Of a stretch of 64,000 bases of DNA, positions 49,308 to 58,594 are shown in pieces. The DNA is from an uncultured Butyricicoccus sp. (GTDB lineage Bacteria; Bacillota; Clostridia; Oscillospirales; Butyricicoccaceae): NCBI GenBank assembly GCA_934532985.1, contig CAKTAV010000013.1, positions 1 to 64,000 of the forward strand, in the 5' to 3' direction. Each line of letters begins with the position of its first letter. Position 1 is the stretch's first letter. The notes under the pieces were generated by a model. That model saw nothing but the letters and a program-made list of their open reading frames with translations, was not told the origin of the DNA and searched no databases. Position numbers and translations under genes: made by a program.

Positions 49308-52300
49308 ATGAACCAAATTATCAATCTGATTTGCGAATTAAAAGAATACGATTCCATTCGGGAAAATCTCGATAAGCGCATCAGTCCGATCGAAATCACC
49401 GGTCTTTCCCCGATTCACCGCGCGCATCTCGTCGCGGCGCTGTCGCATCAGTTGCAGCGTCCGGCGGTAATAATTTGTGCGGACGACACAGCGTGCGCTC
49501 GCTTCGCACGCGATCTGGAACCGCTGCTGGAACAGCATGTTCCGGTGCTTCCCTATCGTGATTTTGTGTTCCACGACGTGGAATCCTCCTCGCGTGAGTA
49601 CGAGCACAAGCGCATTTCCCTTCTGCATGACATGAAGGAAAAGCACATTCCGGTCATTCTCTCGGTTCCGTCGCTGCTGGCGGCGACCATCCCGCCGGAG
49701 GTCATGGAACAGGCGACATTCTGCATCCAATGCGGAGAGGAATATGAGCTGGATGAGCTGGCGCTGCGTCTGGTGCGCGCGGGCTATCGCCGCTGCGCGC
49801 AGGTCGAGGGCGAGGGTCAGTTTGCCCTGCGTGGCGGTCTGCTGGACATCTTCGCCCCCGGCGAGGGCAATCCGGTGCGTATTGAGTTCTTTGGCGACGA
49901 AGTGGACACGATGTCGTACTTCGACATTGGCTCCCAGCGACGCGGACGCGCGCTGCAAGCGCTGACCTGCCTGCCAAACCGCGAGGTGCTCATCGACATG
50001 GCGCCCGGCGGCGTGGACGGACTGGTGGAGCAGCTGGAGAAAATCCGGTCCTCCCGCGCGAAAAAGCATCCGGATCTGAATCAGACGCTTCGCCGTGACA
50101 TCGAACGGCTGGAGCAGGACAGCGGCTTTGCCTCGATTGACCGGTATCTGCCGCTCATTTACCCCGGCGGAGAGACCGCCGCCGACTATATTCCGGAGGA
50201 CGCGCTGATTTTCTGGGAGGATATGCGCTCGATTCGCGAGGCGTCCCGTGTGTATCAGACGCGCCTGCGCGAGGACATCATGGCACTGGTAGAGCGCGGC
50301 GAGCTGTACGGCAAAATCGGCTCGTTTGCTGGTGATTGGACGCAGATTTTGGATAAATTAAACCGCGGCGCGATGGTATATCTGGAATCCTTCCTCGCCT
50401 CGGTCAGCGAATGTCCGCCGGGCGCGCTCGTGGATATCACCGCCAAGCAGCTGCCCGCCTACGGCGGTAGTGTGGAGACGGCGGCATCGGATATTCAGGC
50501 GTATCAGGCCATGAATTACCGCGTAATTGTGCTGTGCAGCTCGGACACGCGCTGCCGCACGATGCACGATATGCTGGACGAGCAGGGAGTGAACGCCCTT
50601 GTCACCGAGACCATCCCGACGGAGGGCGCGGTGCACATTATGGAGGGCAGTCTGTCCACCGGCTTTGAGTTTCCGACGATTAAGCTCGCCGTCGTCACCG
50701 AGGGTCAGGTTCTGACCTCCACACGCAAAAAGAGCAAGCGGCGCAAATCCAACCGCGATCACGTCAAGAGCTATACCGATCTGACGCCGGGCGATCTTGT
50801 CGTGCACGAACACCACGGCATCGGCCGCTTTGTCGGCATGGAGCGCGTCAAGGTGGACGGACACGACGCGGATTTCGTCAAAATTGCGTTTGCCGGTACG
50901 GATTTTCTCTATGTTCCGGCGACGAGCTTGGATCTGATCTCGAAATATATCGGCAGCGGCGGCGAAGAAAGCCATGTGCGCCTGAACAAGCTGGGCGGCA
51001 CGGACTGGCAGAAGGCACGCCACAAGGCAAAGGCGGCGGCAAAGGAGCTGGCGGGCAAGCTGATTCAGCTCTACGCCCAGCGTGAGCGCGAGGTCGGCTT
51101 TGCCTTTCCGGAGGACGATTCGTTCCAGCGTGATTTTGAGGCGGCATTTGAGTACGAGGAGACTGAGGATCAGCTGCGGTGTGCGGAGGAAATCAAGACG
51201 GATATGGAGTCCACCCGCCCGATGGATCGTCTGCTGTGCGGCGATGTCGGGTTTGGCAAGACTGAGGTGGCGATGCGCGCCGCGATGAAGTGCGTGCTCG
51301 GCGGCAAGCAGGCGGCGATTCTCGTCCCGACCACGGTTCTCGCCCGCCAGCATTATCTGACGGCGGTACAGCGTTTCGCCGGTTGGCCGGTAAAAATTGA
51401 GATGCTCAGCCGATTTAAGAGCGCGAAGGAGCAAAAGATTATCATGGAGCGCGTCCGGCGTGGCGACGTCGATCTGCTGATCGGCACGCACAAGCTGTTC
51501 AACAAGGGCTTGGAATTCCACGACCTCGGTCTGTTGATTGTGGATGAGGAACAGCGCTTTGGCGTCACGCATAAGGAAAAACTCAAGGAGATCTCAAGGC
51601 AGGTGGACGTGCTGACGCTGTCGGCGACGCCGATTCCGCGCACGCTGAATATGGCGTTGTCCGGCATCCGCGATATGTCCGTGCTGGAAGAGCCGCCGCA
51701 TGACCGTCATCCGGTACAGACCTACGTTATGGAATACGACAACGGCGTGATTGTGGACGCCCTGCGGCGGGAGATGTACCGCGGCGGACAGAGCTACTAC
51801 CTGCACAACCGCGTGGAAAACATCGAACGCACAGCGGCGGATCTGCAAAAGCAGCTGCCGGATGCGGAAATTGCCGTGGCACACGGCAAGATGAGCCAGC
51901 GCGAGCTGGCGAACGTCATGACGCGCATGAGCGACGGCGAGATTGATATTCTCGTCTGTACGACGATCATTGAGACCGGCATTGACATTCCGAACGTCAA
52001 CACGTTGATTATTGAGGACGCCGACCACATGGGCCTGTCCCAGCTGCATCAGCTGCGCGGTCGTGTCGGACGCTCGGCGCGGCGTGCGTTTGCGTACTTT
52101 ACGTTCCGCCGCGGCAAGACGCTGAGCGAAATGTCTCAAAAGAGACTAAATGCCGTGCGCGAATTTGCAGAGTTTGGCTCCGGCTTTAAGATCGCCATGC
52201 GCGACTTGGAGATTCGCGGTGCGGGCAATGTGCTCGGCCCGGAGCAGTCCGGTCATTTGATGACGGTCGGCTATGATCTGTATCTGAAGCTGTTGGAAGA

Positions 52301-52793
52301 GGCTGTGCTGGAAGAAAAGGGCGAGACACCCAAGCCGCGCGTCGAGTGCGCGGCATCCCTGCTGGTTTCCGCGAACATTCCGCAGAGCTATATTTCGGAC
52401 GACGGACAGCGCGTGGATCTGTACCGCCGTATCGCGATGATTCATACGGAAGAGGACCGCACGGACATGCTGGACGAGATGATCGACCGCTGGGGCGATC
52501 CCCCGGCGTCGGCTGCGGCGCTGTGCGACATTGCGCTGCTGCGCTCGGAGGCATCCGAACAGGGTATCACGGAGATCAAGCAGACCGAGACGCATTTGAA
52601 CCTGTATTGGGAGAAGGCAGACTTCCGCCGTCTGGCGCTGCTGTGCGCCGATCCCAAGCGAAAGGGCCGCCTGATGCTCAACGCGGGCAGCAGTCCGTAT
52701 GTTTCCCTTCGCCTGCGCAAAGGGGAAAAGGCGCTGGATATGGCACGCGGTCTGGTGGAAGATTATGCGGCAATTCCGGAGAATTCACAATAA
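49308..52793 (+). CDS. mfd: Transcription-repair coupling factor Mfd
   Basis: 1161 aa, family length. UvrB-homology region at the N-terminus, the RNA-polymerase-interacting CarD-like domain near 490-560 (LTPGDLVVHEHHGIGRFVGMERV), then a RecG-like translocase with LLCGDVGFGKTEVAMRA (Walker A), VDEEQRFG (DEEQ box) and HQLRGRVGRS (motif VI), and the TRCF C-terminal domain. It removes stalled RNA polymerase and recruits UvrA. The ATG has AAAGGAA. The foldase gene follows, an order common in Firmicutes. Confidence 0.97.
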   Translation: MNQIINLICELKEYDSIRENLDKRISPIEITGLSPIHRAHLVAALSHQLQRPAVIICADDTACARFARDLEPLLEQHVPVLPYRDFVFHDVESSSREYEHKRISLLHDMKEKHIPVILSVPSLLAATIPPEVMEQATFCIQCGEEYELDELALRLVRAGYRRCAQVEGEGQFALRGGLLDIFAPGEGNPVRIEFFGDEVDTMSYFDIGSQRRGRALQALTCLPNREVLIDMAPGGVDGLVEQLEKIRSSRAKKHPDLNQTLRRDIERLEQDSGFASIDRYLPLIYPGGETAADYIPEDALIFWEDMRSIREASRVYQTRLREDIMALVERGELYGKIGSFAGDWTQILDKLNRGAMVYLESFLASVSECPPGALVDITAKQLPAYGGSVETAASDIQAYQAMNYRVIVLCSSDTRCRTMHDMLDEQGVNALVTETIPTEGAVHIMEGSLSTGFEFPTIKLAVVTEGQVLTSTRKKSKRRKSNRDHVKSYTDLTPGDLVVHEHHGIGRFVGMERVKVDGHDADFVKIAFAGTDFLYVPATSLDLISKYIGSGGEESHVRLNKLGGTDWQKARHKAKAAAKELAGKLIQLYAQREREVGFAFPEDDSFQRDFEAAFEYEETEDQLRCAEEIKTDMESTRPMDRLLCGDVGFGKTEVAMRAAMKCVLGGKQAAILVPTTVLARQHYLTAVQRFAGWPVKIEMLSRFKSAKEQKIIMERVRRGDVDLLIGTHKLFNKGLEFHDLGLLIVDEEQRFGVTHKEKLKEISRQVDVLTLSATPIPRTLNMALSGIRDMSVLEEPPHDRHPVQTYVMEYDNGVIVDALRREMYRGGQSYYLHNRVENIERTAADLQKQLPDAEIAVAHGKMSQRELANVMTRMSDGEIDILVCTTIIETGIDIPNVNTLIIEDADHMGLSQLHQLRGRVGRSARRAFAYFTFRRGKTLSEMSQKRLNAVREFAEFGSGFKIAMRDLEIRGAGNVLGPEQSGHLMTVGYDLYLKLLEEAVLEEKGETPKPRVECAASLLVSANIPQSYISDDGQRVDLYRRIAMIHTEEDRTDMLDEMIDRWGDPPASAAALCDIALLRSEASEQGITEIKQTETHLNLYWEKADFRRLALLCADPKRKGRLMLNAGSSPYVSLRLRKGEKALDMARGLVEDYAAIPENSQ

Positions 52794-52819
52794 TTACACA
52801 AAGTTTCACAGCTTTGCCA

Positions 52820-52848
52820 TTGAGCGGACTGGAATTCGGTGGTATAAT
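52820..52848 (+). promoter_or_regulatory. Promoter of the foldase lipoprotein gene
   Basis: TTGAGC (52820-52825), 17 bp, TATAAT (52843-52848), 58 bases before the start. Confidence 0.75.
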
Positions 52849-52906
52849 AACAATCGGTTTCTTATGATACCGCAATACCGAATGAAATTCAGAACGGAGA
52901 GATAGA

Positions 52907-54079
52907 ATGAAAAAACGTATCATTGCGATGCTGATGGCGGGGGTTATGTGCCTGACAGCGCTCGTCGGCTGTGGCGGCAACACGCAGGGCGGCGAAAACA
53001 ATACGCAGACCGTTATGACGGTAGACGGTGAGGACGTTCCGGCAAACGAGCTGGCGGCGTACATCGTTTACAATATCTATTATTACGAGCAGATGTATTC
53101 CCAGTACGGAATGCAGGTAGATGCTTCGATGTTTGCCGATGAGGACAGCTTTAACGGGCTGAAGGAGTCGGCAACCGAGCAGATCAAGTCGCTGCGTGCT
53201 CTGCAGAAAATGGCAGACGACAAGGGTGTTTCGCTGACCTCGGAGCAGAAGAAGGAGCTGAAGGAGACCAAGAAGTCCAACATGGAATACACCGGTGCAT
53301 ACAGCGATACCTTTAAGCGCTGGGTGGCATATACCGTCAAGGGCAAGGAAGATCCGTGGACGACCTACCTCAACAAGATGGGCTACACCGAGGAGCTGTT
53401 TGACAAGGACTGCGAGATCCTCAAGCTGGAGGACGGCATCATCGACCAGTACTATGATGAGGGTAAGATCACCAAGAAGTTTAAGAAGAACTATCTGCAT
53501 GCCAAGTCCATTCTGATTTCGGACTGTGACGAGGACGGCAATGCGCTGACCGGCGCCGATAAGAAGAAGGCAAAGCAGAAGGCAGAGAAGGTTCTGGCAA
53601 AGCTCCAGAGCGGCGATGATTTCGATACGCTGTGGAAAAAGTACAATGACGACAGCGCACAGAAAAAGACCGGTTACTACTTCACCGAGGGTTCGATGGT
53701 TGCGCCGTATGAGAAGGCCGTCAAGAACCTGAAGGAAAACGAAACCACCGACAAGCTGGTTTACTATAAGGGCTACGGCTGGTTCATCATTGAGCGCTTG
53801 CCGCTGGAAGAGGACGCACTGACCGATCCGGATTGCTATATGGGCAATTCCAGCAGCAGCAACAGCGACACCACCCTTAAGACCGCAATTGGCCAGGAGA
53901 TGGTCAACGATGAGCTTCAGGATTACATCGACAAGCTGGACGTCAAGACTACGGACGAGTACGATAAGATTACACTTAAGAACGTCAACACCTATCTCGG
54001 CTTCGTCACCGACCCGCTGGTTGCAACAGAGGGCTCCGGTTCGGTAGCGGATGGCTCTGCTGGAGGCTCTGCGGAATAA
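52907..54079 (+). CDS. PrsA/SurA-like foldase lipoprotein
   Basis: 390 aa. Lipoprotein signal with lipobox LVGC (C23), a SurA_N-like helical chaperone domain (about 35-195), a parvulin-like PPIase region (HAKSILISDCDEDGNALTG ... FDTLWKKYNDDSAQKKTGYYFTEGSMVAPYEKAV ... GYGWFIIERL, about 195-300) and a Ser/Gly-rich tail. It is likely to help fold exported proteins outside the membrane. The parvulin region contains a charged insertion and lacks some textbook residues, so isomerase activity is uncertain. Own promoter and terminator. Confidence 0.85.
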   Translation: MKKRIIAMLMAGVMCLTALVGCGGNTQGGENNTQTVMTVDGEDVPANELAAYIVYNIYYYEQMYSQYGMQVDASMFADEDSFNGLKESATEQIKSLRALQKMADDKGVSLTSEQKKELKETKKSNMEYTGAYSDTFKRWVAYTVKGKEDPWTTYLNKMGYTEELFDKDCEILKLEDGIIDQYYDEGKITKKFKKNYLHAKSILISDCDEDGNALTGADKKKAKQKAEKVLAKLQSGDDFDTLWKKYNDDSAQKKTGYYFTEGSMVAPYEKAVKNLKENETTDKLVYYKGYGWFIIERLPLEEDALTDPDCYMGNSSSSNSDTTLKTAIGQEMVNDELQDYIDKLDVKTTDEYDKITLKNVNTYLGFVTDPLVATEGSGSVADGSAGGSAE

Positions 54080-54097
54080 TTCAAATAACACATGGCG

Positions 54098-54136
54098 CGG
54101 GTCTGTTGCACAATTTAAGCTGCAACAGACCCGTTT
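54098..54136 (+). terminator. Terminator of the foldase gene
   Basis: A perfect 13-bp stem CGGGTCTGTTGCA / TGCAACAGACCCG, followed by TTTGC. Confidence 0.75.
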
Positions 54137-54199
54137 GCAGTCATATGATAGGGTGATTTTGTCGGAGAGTCTTTGGTGCGAGTTTTTATATTTCTGTGC

Positions 54200-54345
54200 T
54201 CAGAGTGAGTAAATCTTACTGTATATCGCGACGCAACCCAGCGTAGCGGTTGTGGCGCGAAGGAGCAAGACCACGAAGCGGCTGAGCCATGCCGATGCTT
54301 CGGCGTGGCGATGTAGCGCAGTGTGTCGCCGCGACGGCTGAGGGG
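54200..54345 (+). repeat. Dispersed repeat, second module alone (R6)
   Basis: GAGTAAATCTTACTGTATATCGCGACGCAACCCAGCG as at R2, then GGAGCAAGACCACGAAGCGGCTGAGCC and a GCCATGCCGA/TCGGCGTGGC hairpin, GATGTAGCGCAGTGTGTCGCCGCGAC. Closely similar to 56238-56375. The remaining gap to 54592 has no gene. Confidence 0.75.
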
Positions 54346-54592
54346 ATTAAATCGAACTATCATATCGTGTTTTCTCTCTGTTCTTAGAGAGCGTATATAA
54401 CCCACGAGATCGTGAAAAAGTTAGCTGAAATACGGCGAAAATCCGGGTGTTATTTGGCGGAACAGTAGAAAATGTAAAAAATGAATCAAAAGCACTTGAA
54501 ACTGTTTTTTCTCGGTGCTATATTCAAAGATACAAAGAAAGCAGAAGCATTGTTTCCACGGGGGAGTCGGAAACAAAAGGAGGAAAGTTACC

Positions 54593-55885
54593 ATGCATTT
54601 TTGGCTTGATACCAGCAGTGTTCTCTTGGTTATCGTCGGTATATTGTACTCGTATCAAATGGGATATATGGTTTTTGTCCTGCTGCACGACGGACACCAA
54701 AAGCTGCGCCGCCGCAAGCAGCCGCAGGCAGAGGTGGTTCCCCACCGCTTTGCCGCGCTGATCAGTGCACGAAATGAGGCCGCTGTCATCGGTCAGCTAT
54801 TAGACACTATTAACGGACAAAATTATCCGGCAGACATGCGTCAGGCGATTGTCATTGCGGATAACTGCACGGACAATACCGCAGAGGTTGCCCGCCAGCA
54901 CGGCGCAACGGTATTTGAACGCTTTAACTCGCAGCAGGTTGGCAAGGGCTATGCGCTGACCTATGCGTTCCAAAAGATTGCCGAGACCTTCGGCGACGAT
55001 TATTTTGATGCGTATATCATTATTGATGCGGATAACCTGCTGGATGAGCAGTATTTTGCAGAGATGAATAAGACATTCTGTCAGGGCTATCGGGTCATGA
55101 CCAGCTATCGAAACTCCAAGAACTTTGGCGACAACTGGATTTCTGCCGGCTACGGCGTGGCATTCCTGCGCGAAGCCAAGTTCCTCAATAACGCCCGTAT
55201 GCTGCTGCACACCAGCTGTGCGGTATCCGGCACCGGCTTCCTGGTTTCCAGTGAGGTCATCCGTGAGCGCAGCGGCTGGAACTATCATCTGTTGACCGAG
55301 GATATTGAATTTACGGTAGACAGCGTTATCCGCGGCGAGTGCATTGGCTACTGCGGCACCGCGATGCTGTATGATGAGCAGCCGACGACGTTCCGCCAGT
55401 CGTGGAACCAGCGCATGCGTTGGAGCCGCGGCTTCTATCAGATCGTCCTCAAGTATGGACGCACGCTCACCCGCGGCGTTTCCCGACCGAACAAGGCACA
55501 GAGCCGCTTTACCTGCTTTGATCTGACGATGACAGTAATTCCGTCCATTATGGTGACGATCGCCGTTCTGGCGGCGGATCTGATTCTGCTGGGCTATTCC
55601 GTCTTTGGTCCGGTCTTTATGCCGAATCTGATGAATCGTATGATTTACGAGCTGACCAGCTGGTTTGGTATGTATTATCTGGCGCTGTTTATTATGGGCG
55701 CGATGACGATGCTGACTGAGTGGAAAAAAATTAAATGCCCGCTGGCGAAGCGCGTGCTGTATACGTTTACTTACCCGCTGTTTATGATGACGTATATTCC
55801 GATCTCGATTGCCGCTCTGTTTGGCAAGGTTGAGTGGAAGCCGATTGCACACAGCGCATCCAAGACGCTGGATGAGGTGCGGTAA
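54593..55885 (+). CDS. Membrane glycosyltransferase family 2
   Basis: 430 aa. An N-terminal membrane helix (SSVLLVIVGILYSYQMGYMVFVLL), a cytoplasmic GT-A domain with SARNEAAVIGQLL, DADN (145-148, the DxD metal site), a TED acceptor motif (LLTEDIEF) and QRMRW (Q/RxxRW), then three or four C-terminal helices. This is the processive-type layout of hyaluronan/cellulose/PNAG synthases, so it may build a surface polysaccharide, but no partner genes are nearby. The ATG at 54593 has AAGGAGG. Confidence 0.9.
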   Translation: MHFWLDTSSVLLVIVGILYSYQMGYMVFVLLHDGHQKLRRRKQPQAEVVPHRFAALISARNEAAVIGQLLDTINGQNYPADMRQAIVIADNCTDNTAEVARQHGATVFERFNSQQVGKGYALTYAFQKIAETFGDDYFDAYIIIDADNLLDEQYFAEMNKTFCQGYRVMTSYRNSKNFGDNWISAGYGVAFLREAKFLNNARMLLHTSCAVSGTGFLVSSEVIRERSGWNYHLLTEDIEFTVDSVIRGECIGYCGTAMLYDEQPTTFRQSWNQRMRWSRGFYQIVLKYGRTLTRGVSRPNKAQSRFTCFDLTMTVIPSIMVTIAVLAADLILLGYSVFGPVFMPNLMNRMIYELTSWFGMYYLALFIMGAMTMLTEWKKIKCPLAKRVLYTFTYPLFMMTYIPISIAALFGKVEWKPIAHSASKTLDEVR

Positions 55886-55900
55886 ATCATTAACGATGTG

Positions 55901-55933
55901 AAAATCCCGCTGCGATGGCAGCGGGATTTTTTT
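55901..55933 (+). terminator. Terminator of the glycosyltransferase gene
   Basis: AATCCCGCTGC / GCAGCGGGATT stem, then seven T residues. Confidence 0.92.
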
Positions 55934-55950
55934 GGCGCTTATACGTTGTT

Positions 55951-56380
55951 TGTTCACTCTGCTATAGTTGTTGGTGAGAGTAATCTATTTTCTTTTGCTG
56001 CCAAAAGAAATATGCACATTTTTATGAAGCCGAAGCAGACTTGTACGTCCCGCTCCGCGGAGGCCCCATTTCTTGTCATCAGACAAGAAGTGGGGGAAAG
56101 AAACTGATTTAGGCAACGACGTTTCCTAAAGACCTTCCTTAACGCTCTACACGCGGAAAAACTGGATTCGAAGTTTTTCCGCTATCGTTAGCTTTATATA
56201 CTGAGTGAAAAAACGAAAATGCTAACCGTTTATTCTTAGAGTAAATCTTACAGTATTCAAATTCCAAACCAGCGAAGCGTTTGGAATTTGAGGAGCAAGA
56301 CCACGGAGCGGCTGAGCCATGCCGACGCTTCGGCGTGGCGATGTAGCAGAGTGTGTCGCAGCGACCGCGACAGCGACGTA
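55951..56380 (-). repeat. Dispersed repeat, rearranged copy R4
   Basis: It begins on the plus strand with the left-end CTATAGTTGTTGG and the TTTTCTTTTG/CAAAAGAAA hairpin. It then joins the right half in inverted orientation (GCCGAAGCAGACTTG, the GACAAGAA hairpin, GCGGAAAAAC/GTTTTTCCGC). Next come GTAAATCTTAC and the second module in plus orientation (GAGGAGCAAGACCACGGAGCGG, CGACGCTTCGGCGTGGCG). A mosaic of three segments between the glycosyltransferase and DUF1836 genes; no coding sequence is seen in 55934-56431. Confidence 0.8.
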
Positions 56381-56409
56381 TTGCTTTTCACCCTCTCATA
56401 CCGTATAAT
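56381..56409 (+). promoter_or_regulatory. Promoter of the DUF1836 gene
   Basis: TTGCTT (56381-56386), 17 bp, TATAAT (56404-56409), starting directly at the end of repeat R4. Confidence 0.75.
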
Positions 56410-56431
56410 AACACAAAGGATGTGAGAGACA

Positions 56432-56980
56432 ATGGACAGCAAATTACTCCAGCTGCTGCGGCAGAGCATGGATCGCGGAACGCTGAATCCGGATGAGATA
56501 CCAGAGCTGGAATTATATATTGATCAGATTATCACGCTGATGGAAAAGCACGTGGGCGCGCAGGAGGACGGACAGCCGCCGCTGACGCGCACGATGATTC
56601 ATAACTACAGCAAAGCCGGACTGATCAGCCCTGTGAAGGGTAAAAAGTACAGCAAGCAGCATATTATGGAGATGGTAGCGATTTATTCGCTGAAAAACAC
56701 GTTATCTATCGCTCAAATCAAGCGAGTGCTGTGTGCGCTGGATAATCCGGAGCATTTGGAGCATGGCTATACCAATTACTTGGAACGCCGTGAAAACCTG
56801 CGCAAAAATATGAAGGACAGCGCCGCTCAGCTGCTGGAGGAGGTGTCCTCTGCGGATCGTGACGAGCTGTTCACCGATCTGCTGCTGTTGGCGGATATGT
56901 CGCAGATGCTGGCAGATTACGCCTGCCTGCTGGCAGAGGAATGCTATCCGGAGCCGCCGGCGAAGGGAAAGAAAAAGTAA
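56432..56980 (+). CDS. DUF1836 MerR-like regulator
   Basis: 182 aa. The middle (about 48-95, LTRTMIHNYSKAGLISPVKGKKYSKQHIMEMVAIYSLKNTLSIAQIK) is the DUF1836 winged-helix core, similar to the DNA-binding part of MerR proteins. The N-terminus and C-terminus are helical and probably mediate dimerisation; no ligand domain is evident. These proteins are common in Firmicutes; targets unknown. It has its own promoter and terminator. Confidence 0.85.
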   Translation: MDSKLLQLLRQSMDRGTLNPDEIPELELYIDQIITLMEKHVGAQEDGQPPLTRTMIHNYSKAGLISPVKGKKYSKQHIMEMVAIYSLKNTLSIAQIKRVLCALDNPEHLEHGYTNYLERRENLRKNMKDSAAQLLEEVSSADRDELFTDLLLLADMSQMLADYACLLAEECYPEPPAKGKKK

Positions 56981-57010
56981 ATATTGTTTGGATTTGAATT
57001 CAAACAGTAA

Positions 57011-57047
57011 GAAAGCCTCCTGTATCCGGTGAATACAGGAGGCTTTC
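57011..57047. terminator. Bidirectional terminator
   Basis: GAAAGCCTCCTGTAT / ATACAGGAGGCTTTC stem between the DUF1836 gene and the convergent secreted NodB-like gene. Confidence 0.85.
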
Positions 57048-57060
57048 GGCATGTTTTCTT

Positions 57061-58338
57061 TTATTTTCCTTCTGCCTGACAGACCGGCTTATCGCTGTCG
57101 GCGAGCGCCTTGGTCGGTATAGCGGCAAAGTTTATATAGCCCAGCACTTCCTTCATGATCTCTGCGCTGTGCTTACTGGTGTCCATACGGACAACGACGC
57201 GCTTTTTGGTGTCCATGGCGGATTCGAGCTTTTCTGTGTCCGTCTTAACATCGTTCGCGGCTACGGTATAGGTGGAATCCCAGACGCGGTAACCAGCGTC
57301 GGTGAGCGCGGTGTACACATCCGAAGACAATGCATCGCTGCCGCCTTCAATCGTAACCAGACGAGTCGGAACGCCGCAGACGGTGGACAGGCGGGTATTT
57401 GCCCGCTTGAGGGCGCGAAGCGCCTTATGGGTGTCCGAAACCTGCTCCTTGGTCAGTGTGATGCCAATGGCATTGCCCTGACCGACGATACGGCGGACGC
57501 GGTCATCCTTGCGATAGATATCCTTGCTCGGAACAAAGAAGGTACCATAGGTGTTATAGGTATCCATATTTTCCAGAATGGTATCGGTATATTTGCCCAG
57601 CGAGCAGGAGAAGGTCAGTGCGACGCTGCTCGGGATATTATCCGGCTTGGTGTATGTCGTCGTGGTCAAGCCACTGGTCAGCGATGTGGAACCGGGACCG
57701 ATATTGGTACTCGGCGAGGTGGGATTGTTATTTGTTCCTGGATTATTGCTATTGCCGCCGTTGTTGTCCGGCTTCTTCGGGTCATCCTTTTTGGCCTTTG
57801 CCTTGGTGACTGTGACGGTACAGGTTGCCTGATAGCCGTTCTCGGTTTTTGCAGTAATGGTTGCTGCACCCTTCTTGAGACCGGCTACGGTGACGGTCGT
57901 ACCGTTGGCCTGATCGCCGCCGAAATCCGAGATCTGTGCGACAGACGGGCTGGAGCTGGTGACAGATGTTACCGTGTCGTCCACATTGCAGGACAGCGTG
58001 AGCGAGACGCTGTTGCCGGCCTTGACCGAAGCGGAAGACGAGACGAAAGTGAACCGCTCCGTCGGCGTTGGATCTGGGTCCGGATCGGGAGTCGGCTCCG
58101 GGGCGGGATCGGGTGTGTCAGTATTGTCGTTGGAATCATCCTTGGTGTTGCTATCGGACGGTGCCGTGTCCGCTGTCGTGCTCTCGGTTTCCCCGGTTGT
58201 CTGTGTGCTCTGCGTTTCCTCCGACTGTGCCGCGGCGTCTGACGAGTCCGTTGGCAGATTATCCGCCGACGCCAGCGCGCCGTACAGCAGAAGGGATACA
58301 AGCAGCAGACTGCTGATTCGTTTGTACCATTTTGTCAT
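57061..58338 (-). CDS. Secreted BIG2-like protein with a catalytically dead NodB domain
   Basis: 425 aa. Signal peptide (LLLVSLLLYGALASA), a long Thr/Ser/Asp/Pro-rich linker (PDPAPEPTPDPDPDPTP), a BIG2-like Ig domain (about 94-178), a Gly/Asn linker, and a C-terminal polysaccharide-deacetylase fold from about 236. The catalytic motifs are lost: TFDDGP is replaced by TFSCSLG, ATFFL by GTFFVP is kept, the His pair by GITLTKEQ, RFPGGS by LVTIEGGS, and the final LMHDT by VRMDT. It is probably a carbohydrate-binding or scaffold pseudoenzyme. The ATG at 58338 has AGAGG. Confidence 0.8.
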   Translation of the reverse strand: MTKWYKRISSLLLVSLLLYGALASADNLPTDSSDAAAQSEETQSTQTTGETESTTADTAPSDSNTKDDSNDNTDTPDPAPEPTPDPDPDPTPTERFTFVSSSASVKAGNSVSLTLSCNVDDTVTSVTSSSPSVAQISDFGGDQANGTTVTVAGLKKGAATITAKTENGYQATCTVTVTKAKAKKDDPKKPDNNGGNSNNPGTNNNPTSPSTNIGPGSTSLTSGLTTTTYTKPDNIPSSVALTFSCSLGKYTDTILENMDTYNTYGTFFVPSKDIYRKDDRVRRIVGQGNAIGITLTKEQVSDTHKALRALKRANTRLSTVCGVPTRLVTIEGGSDALSSDVYTALTDAGYRVWDSTYTVAANDVKTDTEKLESAMDTKKRVVVRMDTSKHSAEIMKEVLGYINFAAIPTKALADSDKPVCQAEGK

Positions 58339-58534
58339 GAAGCTGCCTCTTTTCTTACTTTGCGATTTCATTCCCTGATTGCCGTATTCCTTGTCCCCGA
58401 TACGGCAGTCTGATACAATTACATTATAGCATGGAGAATGGGGCAGTGTCATCCGCGTTTTTTGAAATTTCTGTGTATTTTCACTGCGAAAACGCACACA
58501 TGTTACCTGGTGTGTGGAATAAGTCACAGAGTAA

Positions 58535-58564
58535 TTGCGCACGGAATCGAAGAAATGGTATACT
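58535..58564 (+). promoter_or_regulatory. glgB promoter
   Basis: TTGCGC (58535-58540), 18 bp, TATACT (58559-58564), 31 bases before the start. A divergent TATAAT for the NodB-like gene lies near 58425. Confidence 0.65.
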
Positions 58565-58594
58565 GAACACAGATTGGAGAAAAGGGGCGGTTGG

